A model generated the notes under the pieces. It saw only the letters and a program-made list of their open reading frames with translations. It ran no database searches and was not told the origin of the DNA. The translations under genes and the position numbers were made by a program. From Certhia americana (Eukaryota > Chordata > Aves > Passeriformes > Certhiidae), in the NCBI GenBank assembly GCA_018697195.1, contig JAGMWU010000080.1, positions 1-64,000 on the forward strand: a stretch of 64,000 nucleotides of DNA. Reading direction: 5' to 3'. Below are positions 25,400 to 39,500 of the stretch, one piece after another (position 1 is the first letter of the stretch; every line of letters begins with the position of its first letter).

Positions 25400-27104
25400 T
25401 AAAATCCTTGGGCTGCCTCCTGCACAGGCAGGGTTGGCCCTGGCAGGTCCTGCCCTCTGCTCACCCCAGGTGGGAGCGATGCCCACATCCAGAGGGATGC
25501 ACACAGCCAGCACACAGTGGGGATGTGGGAGCAGGGACTCTTGGCTGGCTGTGACTCACTGATTTATTGCAATGAGCTCTGGGCAGCACTGCTGTGGAAA
25601 CAGTAACAAACAAACCCCACAAAATGCCTTCCTGCTCCATCCTGTAGCTGGATGTGCTACTGGCAGAGGTTTTGCCAGCACCAGCTGCAAGGGACTGCCC
25701 ACAGGGTGCAATGAAACCCAGCTTTGATTTTTTTGAGTCTGTTTCACCCTTTACTCCCTCTATTCATATTTGTCAGCAGGACTTCCTCCCTTCCTAGGTA
25801 ATGAAACTGAGGGAGATTTTCCCCTTTTGTGTTCTAATGATGGGAGATGAGTCAGGAAGAGATCACTAAAAGAAAAAGGCCTCTAGGTACTGGAATAAAG
25901 CTGCAGGTGCCTCCCTACTCCACACACTGATGCTGCTTGCTGCAGGCTGGGGTACACAGGCAGCTTCTTTGACTTCTTGTCTGGCTTTGGTTTGGGATGG
26001 CACATAAACAGAGCTGCAGCATTTACCCCTGTGAGTTCCAGCCTGTGCTTGAGGATACTCACAGCCCTTTTGCTTCCTCCTCAGCATCTCCCTGATAAGG
26101 GCCAGACAGTCCTGGTTTGGCACAGCAAAACACAACAGACTGCACAGCTCCTGACACGGTCACAGCCATCACTAGGTCTGACTGAAACCCCACACTGGTG
26201 AAGGTTTTATCACAGCAACCTCCTACAACATCACAAACCCCAAACTATCACCCCCATTCTCCTAAAAGAACCTAAAGAGATGGATGAGCAGCTCTCTGTT
26301 GTCTTTCAGGTGAGCAAATTTAAATATGTAACTCAGCCTGGCAGTTTCAATTATTATTTTTTTAAAGTGCTACAAGAGAGAGAAAAAAAAAAAAGAGATT
26401 TATCACAAAAGATTACTTTGGGGAAGGGAGGGGGAAGGACGGGGGAACACTAGAATGTTTTATTTATGGGAAAACTGCAAATTACCTTAATAAATTCCTT
26501 TACTAAGCTGTGTCAGCTACTAAAACATTGTTCTTTGTGGGTGAATAACTTTTAATTTGAGTGTTCTAGTATTCAGCAGAGTGAGGTAATGGATTAGCAA
26601 TTGCCTGTATTGTAAATGTCATCTTGGCATAATTAGGGTGATTATTGTTAACCAGTGGAGTTTAGTATTTATCTGTCACTGGGTGAGGGAATATAACAAA
26701 GCCCCAATTAGTTATAAATGGTAGAGGGTGGTGGGGATGGAACAGCCTTGGAAATGTTATTTTTGTTTTAAATTTATTTCACTGTTTGTTTGGTTTTAAC
26801 ATCGGCGTTAATGTGATCTGCCCTGACTAGAGGGATGGAGAACCACGTAGATGCCATGTGTGTCAGGGCAGGAACTGCAGCAGAGAAGGTGGAAAAAGTG
26901 AGATCAGCTCTTCAATTCACTGCACAGGGCAGGAGCTGCTGCTTGTGTAAACTGTCCTTCACTGTGCCCAGCTGGGAGTACACATAATCCCTGAATCCAT
27001 CTAGTACTGCAGGCTCAAGAAGCATAAAAATGTGTAAGGAAAGCTTTTTTAACTGACCCCATCCTGATGTCTCCTTTCCTGATCCACTCTCCTTTGTCCT
27101 AATG
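25400..27104. other. No gene seen; AT-rich block 26.3-26.8 kb may be regulatory
   Basis: The part at 26300-26830 is AT-rich, free of recognisable repeats and full of homeodomain-like TAATTAG, TAATGG and TTTATTTATG motifs. This is compatible with a conserved enhancer but unproven. Confidence 0.4.
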
Positions 27105-27346
27105 GTTTAAAACTGCCAGATGGCAGGGTTAAATTAGATACTAGGAAGAAATTCTGGGTAGTGAGGGTGGGGAGGTCCTGGCACAGGCTGCCCAGAGCAG
27201 CTGCCCCATCCCTGGGAGTGACCAAGGCTGGGATGGATGGGGTTTGAAGCATCCTGGGACAGTGGGAGATGTTCCTGCCCATGGCTGGGGATGGAATGAA
27301 ATGAGCTTTAAGGTCCCTTCCAACCCAACCCATTCTATGATCCTTT
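27105..27346 (+). mobile_element. CR1 3' fragment
   Basis: AGGAAGAAATTCTGGGTAGT, GAGGTCCTGGCACAGGCTGC and AAGGTCCCTTCCAACCCAAC, ending CCATTCTATGATCC, form an almost textbook CR1 3' end. Confidence 0.92.
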
Positions 27347-30313
27347 GTGTTCAAAGTTACATTTGTCCTTCAAATGGCCAAATGAGCATTTGATCTGTGT
27401 AACCATCACTCCCTGAGAAATGGGAGCAGAGAAGCAGCAGTAAGTTTACCTCAGTAGAAAGGGGTGTTAAGCTGCTGGAAGATCTCAAACATTACCCAAG
27501 GTTTCAGCCATCTGTGGTGCCTCTGCTCCCTCCTGTCCCCAAACACCTGCACACCCTCAGCAGCAGTGCAGTTCAGGTGGCCTTTCCAAACGAGCCCTCC
27601 AAGCTCTCCTGAGCTGCCTGACTGAGCTGCACCCCTGTGTTACCCCCTCTGATGGACACCAGCACACCCAGGCTCTGTGTCAGTGACAATTCATAAGTCT
27701 TAATTCCCATTTAGGCTCCTCACTGCCCATTCACTTTTCCCAACACCCTGTGTGACCCTGATGGTCAAATGGATACTCGAGAGGAAGTGCTCTGAGTTCA
27801 GCTCTGCAAGCGAAGGGATGCAAAACCTTATTACAGCAGCTGTGGAGCAGTTTTCTCCTTTGGAAACCTCACCTCCTTTCCCCTGCAGGGCAGTCAGCAG
27901 CTGGCTCAAGGCTCCAGGGTTAATGTCCTTTGTGAATACTTATCTGGCCTAATAGAACTGGGGATATTGCTATCACTCACAGATATTTCAAATCCTTCCT
28001 CTTAATCCTGACAAGCTCTTGCCCTTAATAACTTCAGTGGGACTTTTGCCAGAGCAAAGACTGTCAAGTCAGATTCTCAAATTAAATGAAAAGCAAAGCA
28101 GGAAGGGAAGTTCAAGGTAAGGGGTTTTTTTTCCATTGTGCTTTTTATGGATATTCATAGCTGGAAACTGGGGTTTTTTTTTCCTTGTGATTATCTAAAT
28201 GATGGATGAGTCAAACGTCCTGAGAAATATTTCTACATCCAGACACAAATGACAGAGGATGAACTGAGCAAAGCCATCAGAGGCTGAGAAAAGACAGAGA
28301 AAGAAGACTTAGAGAGCTGATAGGGAAAGACAGTGGAAAGAAGGAGGTTTCAGAGGAATGCAGGGATCATGTGCTTTGTGAAGCTTACACACAGAAAGAG
28401 CTTATACATTTTTAATTAATGGTTATTTAAGTACATTGTAATAATCAGTTGGTTTAGGCTATATCAGACAACAGGTTGCTGTGGCCACAGTATCTTGGGT
28501 GGGAGCTCTTTACTCTTTGGAAACCTTTAGCAGTTCTGCCTCCTGTGCACAAATTATCTCAGTGTTCTTTAAAAATGAGAGGAATATTTCTGTACTCTGT
28601 CCGTGGCACAAAACCTGGAAAACACGAAGGTGAGAACCAAAAAGTAAATAAAGACCTGCTTGTTGTTTTAAGCTGTTGTGTGATTGCTGGGGATGCTCCT
28701 GTGCTGATCGATGGCCACAGGGTTCAGAGCAAGCACTGCTGATAAGCTCCTGTCAGGATATGAGCCACAGGAGACAAGGAGCAGCAAGAACAAGAGATCT
28801 GAGCTGCTCTTAGAAAGAATTACCATCTTCCTGCACTTTTTTATAAGTGCATAAGAGGCCATGGGATCTCTCTGTGCACCAGGACAGCTCTTTGTCTGCC
28901 CAACCCAGCACCAGGTGAAGTTTGGCAAGTGAGTAACCCCTGGGAGCTGACCCTAAATCCAATTTAATCCTGAACTATTTGTTTCCTCCCAGTGTGCATA
29001 AACTCAGCTTTTCACCCAAGGAAGGAACTGATGTCACCACTGGAAAATCTGTGACATCTCTGGGAGGATCTGTGAGCCTATGGTCACAGCAGGGCTGACT
29101 CTGCAGCAGAGTCTTGAAAACAGACTCTGCTGAAATTCCTGAAAACAGGAGTGGAGCTGGGTTTGGAGTGGCTGTGACCTGGATTTACTCCCCAAAAGAT
29201 TGCACAGGAAACTATATAAAATCTGTAAATATTCAGTCAGCCTAACTTAGATCCCAATTATACCTGAAACCCATAAATCCAACGTTTGGGGGCTTTTTGC
29301 AAATGCAGCCAAAGTTCTGCTATTATTTATTTAGATTCAACTGAGAGTTTACCAATTTGCAGTGATTTATCAGTACAAATATTTTTCAAAGGAAAAGGTT
29401 TCCCCCTTCTCTGTAAATATTCTGCATCTGGCCTTTGTGAGGGAAAAAAAAAAAAAAAAAAAGGATGTTTCAGCCAAAGTAGGAACAAAATAAAAATCCA
29501 TAAGCATTTTATAGAACTCATCAAATACAATTTTAGTTCACTTTTAGAGAATCAGGACTTTCTATTCTCTTCAGTATCTATGGGAAGGTCAATATTACTC
29601 CTGCAAAATCTTCAGCAGCAAAGTTTTTTACTTGGCCATGTCCACTTTCCATGGAAAGTCAATAGACACACTCAGAGCAATTCCTGAACAGAACAGGAGA
29701 GATCAAAAGGGAATTTTTGAGAGGTTAAGCTATGAACTGAAACAGAATCTAATTCCTTAAAGGCTTGATCCAACCCCTACTGAGAAATAGGAAATTGTTT
29801 CACTAGAAACAGGAGCTGACCTTCACTGAGAGACAAGCCAGGATCTGGAGGAGCCCCAAGTGCTTCACACAGGCCCAGACACAGCAGCTGCCACCTCCTC
29901 ACCCTGCTCCACTTGGATCCCAGCAGTCCCCCCGGAGAAAACAGAGATTCTGATAATGAATGGAGTGGGAGGTTTGGCTCAGCAGCACCACTTAACGCCT
30001 GATAATCCCTCATCCCAATTTTCTCCAGTTTATCAGACATCCCTGGAAGCGGGCATGGTGGCAATGCCATGGAAACGTGATGGCAAGTGGAGCTGTCAGC
30101 TCGGGGACAAGGGATCTCCAGGGAGAGCAGAGCTGGCACCACGCAGGCACTTCACTCTCCTCTCCCAGCTCCATGTCAAGTGCATGGAAACATCCCCACA
30201 TTGCAGCCAAGAGGGACACCTTTCCATCAGGTCTGGAGGGACAAAAACAAGCCAGCCACATCTGCAGTTGTCAATGCCAACAATCCTCCTGCAATAACAG
30301 CAAAAATCCAATA
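27347..30313. other. No gene seen; intergenic
   Basis: It contains an A19 tract at 29444-29462 and an ancient-repeat-like piece near 28028-28080 (ACTTCAGTGGGACTTTTGCC). No exon is recognised. Confidence 0.5.
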
Positions 30314-30413
30314 NNNNNNNNNNNNNNNNNNNNNNNNNNNNNNNNNNNNNNNNNNNNNNNNNNNNNNNNNNNNNNNNNNNNNNNNNNNNNNNNNNNNNNN
30401 NNNNNNNNNNNNN
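30314..30413. other. Assembly gap of 100 N
   Basis: Exactly 100 N, the conventional size for a gap of unknown length. The true distance between the flanks is therefore unknown. Confidence 0.99.
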
Positions 30414-33400
30414 CCATGCCTCCTAGGCCTTTAATAAACTAGAAAGAGACATTAAGAAAACACTAAGAAGTCTTTATCTGCTGAGATTTGGGAACTGGTG
30501 CAGCAAGCAGGCAATAATGGATTCTGTGTATTTGCAATATATCCCTGAGGCAGTGGCCAAACAAGAGGGACAGGGAGTTCAACTGCTCAGGACAGAGAGT
30601 GCCCAGATCAGGAGGCTGGAAGAGGATGGAAAGCAATGTCTGAGGTTGGGTGAAGGTGGTTTCCCAGTCTCTCAGGAAGCTTTCAGTCATGCTCATGCCT
30701 CTGGGAAAGCCAAGGGGAATTCAGTAGCTGTTGTTTGTGCTTTGAGACATCTTCTGCATCACCCCCAACGTGTACCTCTGTCACTGGGGCCAGGTGAAAT
30801 CACAACAGGAAAAGGGGGAGAGGAAAGGGGCCACGTCCTTCCTCTGCCCATAACACCAGTTCAGCAGATAACTGCAGGTAGAGTGAAAAGCAGATGTAAG
30901 GAATGAACAGGTAAATGGCCCCCAAGGCAAAGAAATCAATGCAAAAATCAAGTTGAACTTAAAAAAACACATACACGGGACTAATTACAGAAGGAGAGCT
31001 AAGCCTGGAGTGGATGAAAGTCCTTGCTGAAAGAAATGGCCCAACCAGGTAAATGGAGCAGTTGGCCTCAATGGCTTGGGTTATTTATTTTATTTTTTCT
31101 CTTTCTTCATGTAGGTCAGATGTCTTCCTGAGGGGGTTTCTCTTAACCTCCTCTTAGGATCTCAATTACACACTCAACACAGATTAAGAACAACAAGAGA
31201 TAATAGAACAGTTAGAGGAAAAGAACCTCAGAGGAAAACAGTGCACTTAGACCAGAACAAATAGGAAGGGTTCAGGAGAAGGAAAATCAATGTGGCTGAT
31301 ATTTATTACACTCTTTATGGAGGGAGATGGGACTCAACCAGAGCCCATTTAGAGTTCTGTTCCACTTGGATTTTGCCATAAACAAAAGTAATGAGTCTAG
31401 CTTTTCATTACACTTTTGTGCCCAGCACATTTTAATTAGGGTTAAGAAAAGACACAGGGAGAAGGAAAAAACCAAGAAAAAGTAAGGACAAAGAAAAGAA
31501 TTGATAAAAATCTCCAGCTAATTCATAATTTACTATCAGTTCTGTTCAGGCTTCAGTTGGATCTTCCAAAAGTAACATTCCCTTTCATTTGGACTGGGTA
31601 GTTTCTCTTCAAACAGCCTTTTTTATGCCACACATGAAGAGAAAACAAACAACCATGAGCAGGGAGGAGAAAGGGAAATAAAGGAGGCAAACAATGCAAT
31701 ATGTATGGAATCTAACCCAACACAGAATCCCACACTGGGAGGCAGGAACCAGTCATGGTGGCTGTAATTCAGCACTAGTGGGAACAGCACAGAAAAAGAA
31801 AGGGCAGAGGAAAAGCGCTTTGTGAGTAATCAAATGCTTTTTGCTTTCACCCAGAGGTGTGCCCAGACCTCGGTGAGCCATGCAGGGCTGCACAGGATCC
31901 TCTCTGTGTGCACTGACACATTTCCAGGGATGTCTCCAAGGGAGAGACTGCGTGCCCATGGCATGGGGACAGGACTGTGTGCTGTGCTGGCTGGTGTGCA
32001 GCACGTTCTCATTTGCTTTTCCCCACGCTGCCTAGCAGTTCATAGTCAAATGTGTTTGCATGTCACCCACAAAAGGTGTTCTCCCTGCTTGATCCATCCA
32101 ATTACTTGACTGACTTTGCCTGGAGTCAGTGGAGATTGAGAGTTTTGGGATCGGGCTGCGGCCAAGGAATTGGAAATCTGATTTGAGGGGAGTCCTGCTT
32201 CAAGTATAGCTCAAATTCAAATTATTTCAGTTGTGACAGAGAGGGGGAAGAGAAACAGAGTAAGTGAAATAATAGCTCCTGCTAGCCAAGATAAGCCTGG
32301 CAAGACAAAATATTAATTCTGATTCTGTTAGCACACCAAACAGAGAGAGATGTAATTCCATCCACCAGTCCACATCAGAGAACATTACTGTCACCCCTGG
32401 TGCATAATTCAGGGGTGATAAATCATTAAAACCAGATAGAAATGGTAACATTCTGCTATTAGATGCCATTGATAGTAAGCCTGTCTGAGCCAGCGAGATT
32501 CTCAGTCACTGGCTCACATTTCTCTGCAGGTGGAGGTTTGGGCTGACTCTGAAGCTCTCAAGGTTCACAAGCCTCTGTGATATTGGAGAATATTTCCAGC
32601 CCCCTGCACAAGCCCAGCAGCAGGCTGAATATCACCCATCTCCTCGAGCTCACATGTCCATGTCCATCCACCTGCTCCACAGGGGGAATGAGATGGTTTC
32701 AGACCTGGAGATGGAATTCTGTCCTGCCGTGTGCTCTGCTGGTGACTTGCTGTGTCATCTTGAGCAATCACCACGGCTAGACACAGCCCCTTCCTATCAG
32801 ATGGCTCATACAGGTGTTCTCATTAACCTCATTAGCTAATGAGCCAAAGCCATCACACAAGTCTGCAGATGAGACTCACTTGGAGCCTTGGAACACAAGT
32901 ATTGCTCCACCAGCCCTCAGAATTCCATCCAACACGAGCAAAAGTCTCTTCCTGAGGCTTGCCAGCACAGCAGGGGTAAAAGGAAATTGGGCTGAGCTCA
33001 CTGCTTGGAAAACAGAGGTTTTGCAGGTGAAACACGAGGAGTTCAAACCAGAATTGAGATGAAAACGGTTCCCTACTCTATGGAATTAGTGCATTTTGGA
33101 AAAAGGGCACAGCCAGTTTGTGGAGCATCCTCAGCTTGTCATTTTCTCTGCTGCTCCAATCACTTTGGGCTACCCTGGAGAAGTATAATCACCACCAAAC
33201 ACAAAACAAAGCCAGGAAACAAAACCTCTTGGTTTAGGGGAGTAGGGAAACGTGGGACTCAAGTTGTGTTCTTGCAGGAGCTGGAGAAAGCTGCAGCTTT
33301 CTACAGCCACTTAAAGGAATTATCTTCTGCCTTCATCCCTAAGAAAAAAAACCCAACTATTTGTAGGGAGCAGACAGACAGGGAAGCACATTGGAAATTG

Positions 33401-35769
33401 CTTTGTAGACCAGCTTCTTCTCCTTTCCCCTTGTTCAAAGTGACAGAAAATAGGAACAATAATTCAGTCAACAGCAAGAAGAAGAAGAAGTGCTGGGAAG
33501 AGTATGAGCTTCCAGAAGCTGGAATAGGAAAGGCCACTTCCTAGGATTTCCTAGTCTCATGTTCCTTCCTCAAGCACCTGCAGCTGGCCTGGCCTGGCCC
33601 TACATCTCACCAAGGGCACCCTTCCTGTGCCATCTCTCAGCCTAGCCTGTGTTACTTTTGGCATTATCACAATTAATGCTTTTAGGGAATCCTCCCAGGA
33701 TTTGGTAGTCCAGCGCCTCCACTGGGATTCTGTCAGGAAGAGTATTTCTTCTCTCTTTTTAAGAGAAAAAGCAGCTCTGTCCTCTTTCATATACACGAAA
33801 TGAGCTCCGGGCTGTGGGAGAAAGGCACTGCAGTGACAGGCCTGAAAAGTGACAAGCCACTATTAAAGAACAAAAGAGTCACCTCCCCAGTGATGGTGGT
33901 GGCTTGGCAGCAGGAGACTCCTCTCTTCCAGCATCCTTTTACTGTACTAAAAGAGGAAGTTGGAAGCAGCCAGAACAGAGCAGATCTAGCCAAAAGTATC
34001 CAGAGCTGAAACCCTGAATTTTGCTTTTTCTACCCTCTCCATTGTTAGGCAGCCTTGCCTCATGTCCAGAGTCCTTCTGAACATCTCTCTGGGCACGTGC
34101 TAATGAGCTCAGGGATAGACCAAGGCTTCAGTTAACTCTTTTTCCATTTTTTTTTCTTCTTTTATTCTCCATGTTAGTGTCTCATTAGTCTATGGGTTTT
34201 TCTCCTTACTCCCACATCTGCCTTTTGTCCCTGTCTCTCCTCGATCTGAGCACATCTGTACACATCAATCCAAAAACATTATCTATTGCATTCTCTTGGC
34301 TTTTGAGCGTTTGCTTTTAGAAGCACTAAAATCATCTACAATAATCCAGACTCATAGAACCACATTCTCCAATTTGCTATCAGCAAAGACTTTTTTTTTC
34401 CCACTTTTTTTTTTTAAAAACTTTTTTTTCACAGTGAAATATTTTAATTCAAACCACCCAGCGTTTCCTGCACACAATCGGGGAGGCAGAGCAGGAAAGC
34501 AGTGGGAAAGGCCTCAAATTAACAGCATAAAAGGGATTGATGGAAGAATGGCACTGGGTCAGGAAGACTTGTTCTAGGCATTCATATCCCAAATAATAAG
34601 CTTGTAGTTTTAGAAAAAATCAAATTTTTAATTTATTTATTTTTTTTTTTTTTTAGGAAATAGTATGTTTCCTACAGTAACTACTCCCCTGGTCAAAAAG
34701 CTTCATTCCTAGCAGTTTCTTATTTTCATTTTCTTGTCCTTGATCCTCAGCTCAGGTATATCAGAATCTTTTTTACAGATGAATATAGATTCATCTGCTT
34801 ATGTGAGCTAAAGATCTGGCCCAAACCTCAGCCTACATTACAAACAACTTCCAAAGAGAAAGTTGGCAAATGAAGAAGGGAAAATAAAAAGTCTTTTTGT
34901 ACTGTGAAATTTCCCAGGAATAAAACAAACACACAGTCAAAACTATTCAAATGACATTTCAGGAGATCAGTCACAGAATCCATTAATGCATTTCTTTTTA
35001 TCAAATGGAGTTTGCAAATTTACTCTGGGTTTACAGGCTAACCTGTTCTATTGCCATCATGGGCAAACCTGATTCCTGCTGTAAGACCCAGCTCAGTGAA
35101 CACAGAATCTCTGTGAGGAAATGGACAGAATTCTTCCCAACAAAAGACAGAATAGGGTTTAATTAGAAGAATAACTCAGATAAGAATTTTGTCAAAGTTG
35201 TATCAGCTCTTGAAGGCACGTTCCATGCATATGCAAATAAGTCAGGCATACACCCACCAAAAATCGTTTGATTTTTCAGAATATAAGATTAGAATCAAGT
35301 GTAGGGTCTCACAACCATACTGGAATAAAACAGTGCCATTCCCTGGAGAAAGCAGTTCTGAAATCAATGTCACTCAGTAAATCTCTGTACAGCACTGTCA
35401 GGCCACAACATTTATAGCTCAAGCTTGTAGCTACAAGCTTGGGCCTGATTCCCCACTGCATGATGTGAACAGTAAATTATAATTTTTCCCACTTTTAAGG
35501 TCCTTCCCTAAAGAGTTTTTACTCCTATAAACGCAAAAAACTGTCCCCTATCTTCTTGCATTTCTGGAGCAGAAAATGTCTCTGCAATTGTGATTCTCCC
35601 TTGACTCTGTTTGGTGGCCCCATTACATCCACCTCAATATCAAATTTATTCTCTTGTGCACTTGGAACATTTACAGGCAGTGAGTAAAGACCAGTGATGC
35701 AGCTGAGACTCTCCAAGAAGGTTGGAAAATTGACTTTGGTTCCTTAGGATTATGGATGTTTGCAAGCCC
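30414..35769. other. No gene seen; intergenic
   Basis: A MIR-like piece lies near 32735-32800 (GACTTGCTGTGTCATCTTGA). There is a 16-bp perfect palindrome at 32828-32843 (CTCATTAG/CTAATGAG), T-rich tracts near 34390-34430 and 34636-34655, and a 22-bp perfect palindrome at 35420-35441. Frames such as 33005-33544 are unrecognised. Confidence 0.5.
35420..35441. repeat. 22-bp perfect palindrome
   Basis: The arms CAAGCTTGTAG and CTACAAGCTTG are exact reverse complements with no spacer. They contain two AAGCTT sites. Confidence 0.9.
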
Positions 35770-36095
35770 TCTGGAGCAGAGGTGGAGGAGGTGGAGGAGC
35801 AGGGGCTGAGCTCTGCCCTGGGACAGGGACAGGGACAGGATCCCAGGAATGGCTGGAGCTGTGTCAGGGCTTGGGATGGATATTGGGAAAAGCTCTTCCC
35901 CCAGAGCATTTCCACCCCAGAGAGTGCTGGGCACTGCCCAGGCTGCCCAGGGAATGATCCCCGAGGCTGCCAGAGCTCCCAGGGATGCTCAGGGTGGGGT
36001 TTTGGGGTGTCTGGGCAGGGAAAAGGATCTGGACTCGATGATCCTGTGGGACTCTTCCAGCTCTGGACTTTCCATGATTCTGTAATTGTATGACT
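35770..36095 (+). mobile_element. CR1 3' fragment
   Basis: GCTGGAGCTGTGTCAGGGCT, GTGCTGGGCACTGCCCAGGC and CTCAGGGTGGGGTTTTGGGG, ending TTTCCATGATTCTGTAATTG, follow CR1 3' order. A short insertion (AGCATTTCCACCCC) lies before GAGAGTGCTGGG. Confidence 0.88.
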
Positions 36096-36432
36096 GCATA
36101 CAGTGCATCCTTCAGAGAGCTGGGATTGGGCTGAGACCCAGCTTCTTCACATTAATGCTCTCTCTTTGTTTCCAAGTTCACACGTGCCAACTTCACTGGC
36201 ATGGATGGAACAAGCCTGTGGTACAGGGCAAACAGAGTTAGAGAGGCTGTGATAATCAGGAAGCTGGAGCTGCTGTTTGTGAATCAACACCACTGGCAGC
36301 TGCATCCTGGCTGTGGGTATTTATTCCAGGGGATGATGCTGTGAAGGACAGAAACAAGATAGCAAAGACATTGCATTCCACACAGGGTCTGCAGCAGAGA
36401 GAAAGCTCTCCCAAATTAGGCAGGAACCATCA

Positions 36433-36555
36433 AATCACAGAATGGTTTAGGTTTGAAAGGACCTTAAAGATCATACAGTTCCAAGCACCTGCCATGGGCA
36501 GGAATGCCACTCCCTAAACCAGGTTGCTCAGGGCCCCATCCTTGAGCCTGGAACA
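36433..36555 (-). mobile_element. CR1 3'-end fragment
   Basis: AATCACAGAATGGTTTAGGT, GGACCTTAAAGATCATACAG, then CACTCCCTAAACCAGGTTGC is the complement of a CR1 3' end. It is convergent with the CR1 340 bp to the left. Confidence 0.88.
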
Positions 36556-39500
36556 CAGGCTTAGGAATAAGCCTAAGCAAAAGTAAGCCATAATAATTAC
36601 AGGTCTTTCAAAAGCCTCTGTTTCATTAGAGAGCCTTTAATAGCTTTATAAAATCAGGAAAATATTTATTTTATCAATTTACGGCTGGGGACACAAGGAC
36701 TCTGAGAAGGAGTGGCTGGCACATTCAGGTCCTGTGGTTGAGATCCACAGATGCTTTGTTGCTGATGGTGCAGCAAAGGGTGATCAGGTGCATCTCAGCT
36801 GAACATCTACACCTCACAGCAACCACAGACAGGGGCCACTTGTGAAAATCTGCCCCAGTTAATTTCCTGAGGATCACACACAAAAAATCATTGACTGAGA
36901 AATAGAAAAACAAAGACTGCTGGCCACACAGCTCCCCCAGCTCTTCTCCCCATGAGACAGAGATTTCAGGTCAGGCTCTGTGGTACTCAAACATCAGGTT
37001 CTAGCCAGTACCTTTTTTTCAGAAAGATATACAGGCAAACAGTTCCCCAGCTTCCAGAAAACTCTTTCCCTTTGATACACTCTCCATAACTGTTATTATC
37101 ATGTTTGCCTCAAGATTTGTATTTGAATACTGGCTTTGCCCATCCCTGAATCCCATTGACTTAGGGCTTTCGTTCGTTTGTGTGTCTTCTCCTCCTCTTG
37201 TTTTAATTAAGACGCATTTTACTAATTATCTGAAGAGAAACATGAGCACAGATTAAAAAGTGAATTAAGTTAAGAAGCTGGGGTATATGAGAATCAAGGG
37301 AAGGGTTGATGTGGCTGTGCTCTCACCCAGATATTGTGTTTTTCCAGTGACTTTTACTCAGGGAGTCAAATCTGTTGCTCAGGCATTAATTAACCCTCTT
37401 GCTTTCCCATGAAAAGTACCCACAGGTCCCCTTGTTCCCCTGCACAGGAACTGGCCTGTGAAAATAGAGTGTGACACAATTCCCTAATAAATTCATTAGA
37501 TTCCCTATTAGGTCCATTAGGGAGGGTTTTGGCTCCATTCTGACCATCTGCCTGAAGACAGCAAGAGTGAAAGAATGACAATATTTTGCTGATCTACTGA
37601 AGGGTAAATCCTGTGCATCCTAGGAAACTGCTGGCACTTCCCAGTGCTGGTGAGAGGGCAAGGAATTTGCCTTTGGGATTTCCCTCCTTTGGGGAAATCA
37701 GAATAGTTTTGTCAAGATCTCTTCCCCCAACAGCTCTATCCTGCAGCTCTAAAGTGGGAACACAGAGGAGCAGGAGCACGTTTAAGTGACTCTAAACCCA
37801 AGCTCAAACTTCATCATTTAGATTCTGCAAACGCCAGTGAGACCCAGGCTTATTTGTTGATGCCTGTTTGCAGAGGTTTATTTGTTTGAAAAGGCTAATC
37901 AGCCATCAGGATGCAGAGGCAACTGCTGAAATATAAAGGAAAAGGGAGAAAACGTTCAAATCTATTCAGATGAGGTGGCATGGTTTCAGTTTTGATGTCG
38001 GTGTGCAGCCAACTGACAAATGCTGAGCCACAGTCTGGTGTAAATCCAGATGAATTCCACTAGAATCAACAGACTTCCTTCCAATTTATTCTGATGTAAC
38101 AGAGAGCATGATATTTCCATTCAGATTTACATTAGATTTGTTTCCTGTTTTCCATAATTCAGTCAGTTTCCATTGTGTACAAAAGCTGCCTGGGCCAGAT
38201 CTTGATCTTATTTGCATCAGATGAAAACAGTTGTTTCAAATGGAGCTACAGTGAATTTATAATTGCATAAATAAGAGCAGAATCTGATCTATTCCAAGAG
38301 AGAATTTCCCAGGGCATTGCTGTGTGAGAACACCCCTGCTGTGGTGATCAGGTTGATCATTGATTTCAATGGAGAAATTTCATCTAAATTCTGGACTGAA
38401 GCCCTGAGCTTGAGCTGCTTTGCACATCCACGGTCCAGAAGTCCCTCTTTCCTCCAGAAATTATAAATTTCCTCCAGAAATTATAATCCCTCAGATTAGA
38501 CAATAAACCAACACTTCCATCACCTCATGACCTGACATACAAACACCATGGCTGGCCTGAGGAAAGCATCAGGACAGAAAGAGCTCAGCCTTGCTTGGAA
38601 GAAATCCTCCTCAAAAGATAGACTGGTCCCCATCCATTTCATTTGTCACAAATGTTATTTATAACCAAGCTTCTCCATGTTGATTTTGCTTCCTACTGAG
38701 TTTCCTCCCTTGAGGCCCTTCAGACTCCCCTTATTCCACTGTAATTGGAAATTTAGGAGCAGTACAGTTATTCTCTGGCAGATAAGACTGCCTGTTTCAG
38801 CAGCCACGCTGCCAGTAATAGATTGGGTTATTAGTAATAACCAATAAGAGTGTTACTCCCAGCAACATGTGTAATCAAGTGGATTTACTCCTCCCCACTG
38901 AAGCTGCTTATTTCACTGCTTGCAGGAAAATAAGGCCATTTAAAGTCATTTATGGTAGTTGCAAAGGCTTTTCTGAGTAGATATACAAGTTATGTTGCCA
39001 TAGCTTCTAGGAGGACTTTGAACTCAGCTCATCCATCTGGCTTCATCACCTCTCACACTTATTCCTTGCTGTCCTCTGGAAGCCACTGTTTCCATGAGAG
39101 ATGGACAGGCATTGCTCTCACTTTGGATCTCACAGGTGGTGCACAAGCTCAGGTACAACACTGACCTCCTGGCTGCCAGCTCTAACACTTTATGAACCCA
39201 AATATTCCACCTCAGTTCTCAAGGATGAGAAAACATTCAGCTTCATTCTTTGTTCCCCACGGCCTGGGGAAATGCAAAGCAGTAAAAGCAGCTGTATCAA
39301 CAAAATATCACTTTACATTGCTATGACTTGCCATTTGAAATGAAAACATACCTCTTCCATTTGACTTTTCAGGCTCCTGTGTGTTTAATTCCGCAGTAAA
39401 TTTAGATTCCTTTAGAAATCTAAATATTTCTCTTCATTTACAATATTTAGCACCAAACATGGGAAAACAGCGACAGGAACAGCTGCAATGACACCAGTGA

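Noticed and set aside
24844..25515. 223-codon minus-strand frame with decapeptide repeats
   Set aside because: Produced by the 10-bp minisatellite. A second frame is open as well, so it is not evidence of a protein.
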